Positions 60,904-64,000 of a stretch of 64,000 bases of DNA are shown one piece after another (position 1 is the first letter of the stretch; every line of letters starts with the position of its first letter). The DNA is taken from the NCBI GenBank assembly GCA_964420325.1, contig CAYQSU010000005.1:16909-80908 (forward strand). The letters are read 5' to 3'. Both the position numbers and the translations under genes were made by a program. This DNA is from CAYQSU01 sp964420325. Its GTDB lineage: Bacteria > Pseudomonadota > Alphaproteobacteria > Rhodospirillales > Defluviicoccaceae. The notes beneath the pieces were generated by a model. The model was not told the DNA's origin. It saw only the letters and a list, made by a program, of their open reading frames with translations, and made no database searches.

Positions 60904-63215
60904 ATGTCGAGCAATCTCACTCTCGCCCTCAGAACGGTCAAGAGCGGGTTGCAGGTCAACCAGATCGCTCTCAACACCGTCGCCAACAACGTCTCCAACG
61001 TCAACACCCCGGGCTATTCCAGGAAGATCGTCAACCTCGAGCAGCGCGTGCTCGCCGGCACCGGCGCCGGCGTCCAGCTCGCCAGGCTCACCCGCAACAT
61101 CGACGAGGGCCTCCTGAAGAGCCTCCGCATCGAGCTCTCGAAGCTCAGCGCCATCGATGTCCAGGAGACCTTTCACGCACGCGTCCAGGACCTGTTCGGC
61201 AAGCCGGAGGACGACGGCTCGATGGCCCACACCATCGCCCGCTTCGCCGGCGCCCTCGACTCGCTGGCGCTCAATCCGCAGAACTCGCTCGAGCAGCGCG
61301 AGGTCGTGCGCTGGGGACACGAGATCGCCGTCCAGTTCCGGCAGATGACCGCGACCGTCCAGGATCTCCGCTTGCAGGCGGATGTCCAGATCGGCCAGGC
61401 CGTCGACGAGATCAACTCCCTGATCGCCGAGGTCGCCTCGCTCAACGACCGCATCGTCCGCAACGAGGCGGTCAGCCACGACGCCACCGACCTCAAGGAC
61501 CGGCGCGACCTCGCCCTCGATCGTCTCGCCGAGCTCATCGACATCCGCATCTTCACCCGCGGCGACGGCGACGTGGTGGTGTTCACGACGAGCGGCCGCA
61601 CGCTCGTCGACAGCGTCTCGGCGACGCTGTCCCATGCCACCGCCGCCAACCTCAGCGCCACCACCACCCATGCCGAGGGCGATCTCGGCGGCCTCTACGT
61701 CGGCGCGCAGATTGCCACCAACGACATCACGGGCGAGATCCGCGGCGGCGAGCTCCAGGGGTTGATCCAGCTGCGGGACAAGGTGCTCACCGATCTGCAA
61801 AGTTCCCTCGACGAGCTCGCCGCCGAGATCCGCGATGCCATCAACCAGGTCCACAACCGCGGCGTCGCCTTTCCCGGTCTGCAGCAGATGAGCGGAACCC
61901 GGACCTTCGTCGAGCCGCTGGTCCAGACCATCACGTTTGCCGGGACCGCCGACACTCGACTCGTGCTGTTCGACAGCGACGGCAATCAGGTGCGCACCAA
62001 CACCCTTCGCAATCTGCTGCCGTTGGCTGGCGTCGGCGACAGCGTCGACGAAGTCGCCGCCGCCATCGATGCCTTCCTCGGCGCCGACGGCAGCGCCGCG
62101 ATCGTCGACGGCCGGCTCACCATCGACGTCTCCAGCGCCGGTTATCACCTCGCCATTCGCGACGAGGATGCGACCGCGACCCCCGGCAGCGGCCGGCAGG
62201 ACGCCGCCATCGAGTTCGATGCCGACGGCGGCGGCTCGAGCGACGAGAGGGTCGAGGGCTTCTCCCACTTCTTCGGCCTCAACGACTTCTTCGTCGACGA
62301 CCTCGCCGACAACATCCACGAATCGAACGTGCTGACGAGCGCGTTCCGGGCGACCGCCGCNNNNNNNNNNNNNNNNNNNNNNNNNNNNNNNNNNNNNNNN
62401 NNNNNNNNNNNNNNNNNNNNNNNNNNNNNNNNNNNNNNNNNNNNNNNNNNNNNNNNNNNNCCGACAACATCCACGAATCGAACGTGCTGACGAGCGCGTT
62501 CCGGGCGACCGCCGCGACGCTGACGGTCCGCAACGCGGGCGGGCTTCTCGGCACGGTGGCGATCGCCGGCGGCGCGACCCTCGCCGACGTCGCGGACGCC
62601 ATCAACGCCGCCGCCCTCGGCGTCAGCGCAACCCTGGTGCCCGACGGCTCCGGACACCGGCTCCGGCTGGCGGCCGACGACGGCGGCAGCATCACGGTGA
62701 CCGACGGCGGTGCCGACACGCTGCTCGCCGATCTCGGCATGCACGTGGCCGACGTCCGCGTCGCCGGCACGATCGCCGTGCGCGCGGACATCCTCAACGC
62801 GCCGTCGCGGGTGGCGACGGCGGCCGTGCAGTGGGATCCGGGGGCCGGCGTCGCCGGCGAGTACTTCGTCAGCATCGGCGACGACACGGTGATCGGCGAG
62901 CTGGCGGCGACGTTCGGCCGGGCGAACGCGTTCGATGCGGCCGGGGGACTCGGCGCGATGACCGTCTCGTTCAGTCGCTATGCCGCGGCCGCGATCGCCG
63001 ACCAGGCTTCGCTCGCCGACCTCAACCGCACCAGCATCGCCTTCCAGAGGTCGTTGGTCGAAAGCCTCTCGACCAAGTCGGACGCGGTGCGCGCGGTCAA
63101 CCTCGACGAAGAGATGGCGGCGCTGATCCTCTACGAGCAGGCCTACGCCGCATCGGCGCGCGTCATCACCATCATCCAGAACATGTTCGACGCGCTCGAG
63201 GGCGCGGTCTCGTAA
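60904..63215 (+). CDS. flgK: Flagellar hook-associated protein FlgK, interrupted by an assembly gap
   Basis: The N-terminus has LALRTVKSGLQVNQIALNTV followed by the ANNVSNVNTPGYSRK motif of rod-type proteins. The C-terminus ends with VNLDEEMAALILYEQAYAAS and ITIIQNMFDALEGA, typical of FlgK. In between lies a run of 100 Ns (62361-62460) flanked by an identical 55-bp copy on each side. As written the frame shifts. If the Ns and one copy are removed, 2157 nt remain, a single frame of 718 residues. AAGGAG precedes the ATG. FlgK joins hook and filament. Downstream flgL follows after 13 nt. Confidence 0.9.
62306..62515. other. Assembly gap of 100 Ns with a 55-bp duplicated flank
   Basis: Bases 62306-62360 and 62461-62515 are identical, and the Ns at 62361-62460 lie between them. 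This is what a scaffolder does when two contigs overlap by one k-mer and are joined by a default-length gap. The true sequence most likely has one copy and no gap. Confidence 0.9.
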
Positions 63216-63228
63216 GGAGCCGGACCCA

Positions 63229-64000
63229 TGCTACGCATCGCCAACCTGCCGGCCAGCAACCAGCTGATGAGCTACGTGTTCCAGACGCAGCAGCGGATCC
63301 AGTCGTTGCAGGTCCAGATCGCCAGCGGCAAGACGGCCGAGACCTATGCCGGCGTGGCGCCGCAGTCGCTGCGCCTCGTCCAGCTCGAGACCTCGCGCGA
63401 GCTCTTCGACCGCTTCACTGCCAACAACAACGCCATGGCCACCCGGCTCGAGGCGATCACGGTGGCCAACGACGGCATGAAGCAGACGATCCGGGACTTC
63501 CGCCGCATCCTGCTCGACATCGGCGTCAACCGGCCGTTGGAGCAGAAGACCATCGAGGACATCCAGGACTGGGCGTTCCGCTCGCTGCGGGCGATGGAGG
63601 CCTACCTGAACACCGATGTCGACGGCCGTTTCGTCTATGCCGGCGGTCGGGTGACGACGACACCGGTGGACTTCGGTCTCTCCGATCTCGCCGCTTTCCA
63701 GGCGCGCTACGACGGCCTCTCCGTCGTCTATCCGCCGACGCGGGACGCCCATGTCGGCACCGACGTCGTCCTCGATCAGACGCTGACCGGCGGGCTCGAC
63801 TTCGTCGGCGGCGACACCATCATCGCTGCGGGGCCGTCGGTTGCCGACGCCTTCGCCAACCTCACGCCGGGAATGACCATCACCATCGCCAACAGTGCCA
63901 GCAACGACGGCGTCTACACCGTCGTCGACAAGCCGGCTGCCAATCAGATCACCATCTCCGGGACCATCGCCGGGCTGCCGACCGCGATCCCCGTCGTCAA
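63229..64000 (+). CDS. flgL: Flagellar hook-associated protein FlgL, 3' end outside window
   Basis: Open frame from the ATG at 63229 (AAGGAG upstream) to the window end, 257 codons visible. The N-terminus, LRIANLPASNQLMSYVFQTQ, then RIQSLQVQIASGKTAETYAG, is FlgL/flagellin-like. It is followed by the helical part TANNNAMATRLEAI and a variable domain. Near nt 63851-63963 there is a segment with ITIANSASNDGVYTVVDKPA closely similar to one in FlgE. FlgL forms the last junction ring before the filament. Confidence 0.9.

Noticed and set aside
62484..63215. Separate second flagellar gene after the N-run
   Set aside because: It is the 3' part of flgK; the frame joins the 5' part once the duplicated 55 bp and Ns are removed.

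Overview
The window is high-GC, densely coded bacterial DNA and most probably alphaproteobacterial. Evidence for this includes a CpaA-F type Tad pilus locus, the flagellar regulator FliX, a short rod-binding FlgJ without muramidase, a plant/alphaproteobacterial-type glutamate-cysteine ligase, a DksA that keeps only one zinc-finger cysteine, and ubiquinone genes (ubiA, a ubiH-like gene, a ubiD-family gene). A Rhodospirillales- or Rhizobiales-like host fits, but I cannot name a genus. I see no rRNA or tRNA genes, insertion sequences, phage genes or CRISPR array.

Layout. 1-5011: a UbiH-like hydroxylase (cut by the window start), a MlaF-like ABC ATPase, the fluoride channel crcB with a DUF190 partner, a short-chain dehydrogenase and a CSS-EAL cyclic-di-GMP phosphodiesterase. 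5018-15144: a complete peptide-type ABC importer (solute-binding protein, two permeases, fused double ATPase). It lies beside a D-Ala-D-Ala-ligase-like ATP-grasp enzyme, an S15/CocE hydrolase and an unusual ATP-grasp-like protein; this looks like an undescribed peptide or peptide-like metabolite module. 15107-16829: sufE-sufS. 17027-24614: an uncharacterised membrane/cation island. It holds a cyclic-nucleotide-binding protein, a small tail-anchored protein, a P-type ATPase with an N-terminal HMA2-like domain, a divergent S-adenosylmethionine synthetase, two more HMA2-like proteins, an Ala/Gly/Val-rich amphipathic protein and a DUF5132-like membrane protein. 24719-31308: housekeeping genes (DUF1045, UbiD family, a small overlapping gene pair, UbiA, RsmE, GshA, a MarR regulator).

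31371-44756 is a full tad locus: tadD, tadC, tadB, cpaF, cpaE, cpaD, cpaC, cpaB, cpaA, the Flp pilin, a TadG-like vWA protein and two TadE-like pseudopilins. 44954-50317 is a type I secretion unit: an RTX calcium-binding protein, its ABC exporter and its HlyD adaptor. 50373-52319: an OmpA-like lipoprotein, dksA and fliX. 52506-56416: a ferric-iron type ABC importer. 56604-64000: the flagellar hook and hook-associated genes flgE, a reverse-strand unknown gene, flgI, flgJ, flgN, flgK and flgL (cut by the window end). A 100-N scaffold gap lies inside flgK and is flanked by an identical 55-bp copy on each side. Merging the copies restores one open frame, so this is an assembly artefact and not a broken gene.

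The right half is a cell-surface and motility region: pilus, secreted RTX protein, outer-membrane lipoprotein and flagellum. AT-rich islands at the promoters of the surface genes stand out against the GC-rich background. The best candidates for something new are the HMA2/P-type ATPase/SAM-synthetase island, the double ATP-grasp plus peptide-importer module, and a small beta-type repeat shared by the hook protein FlgE and the junction protein FlgL.
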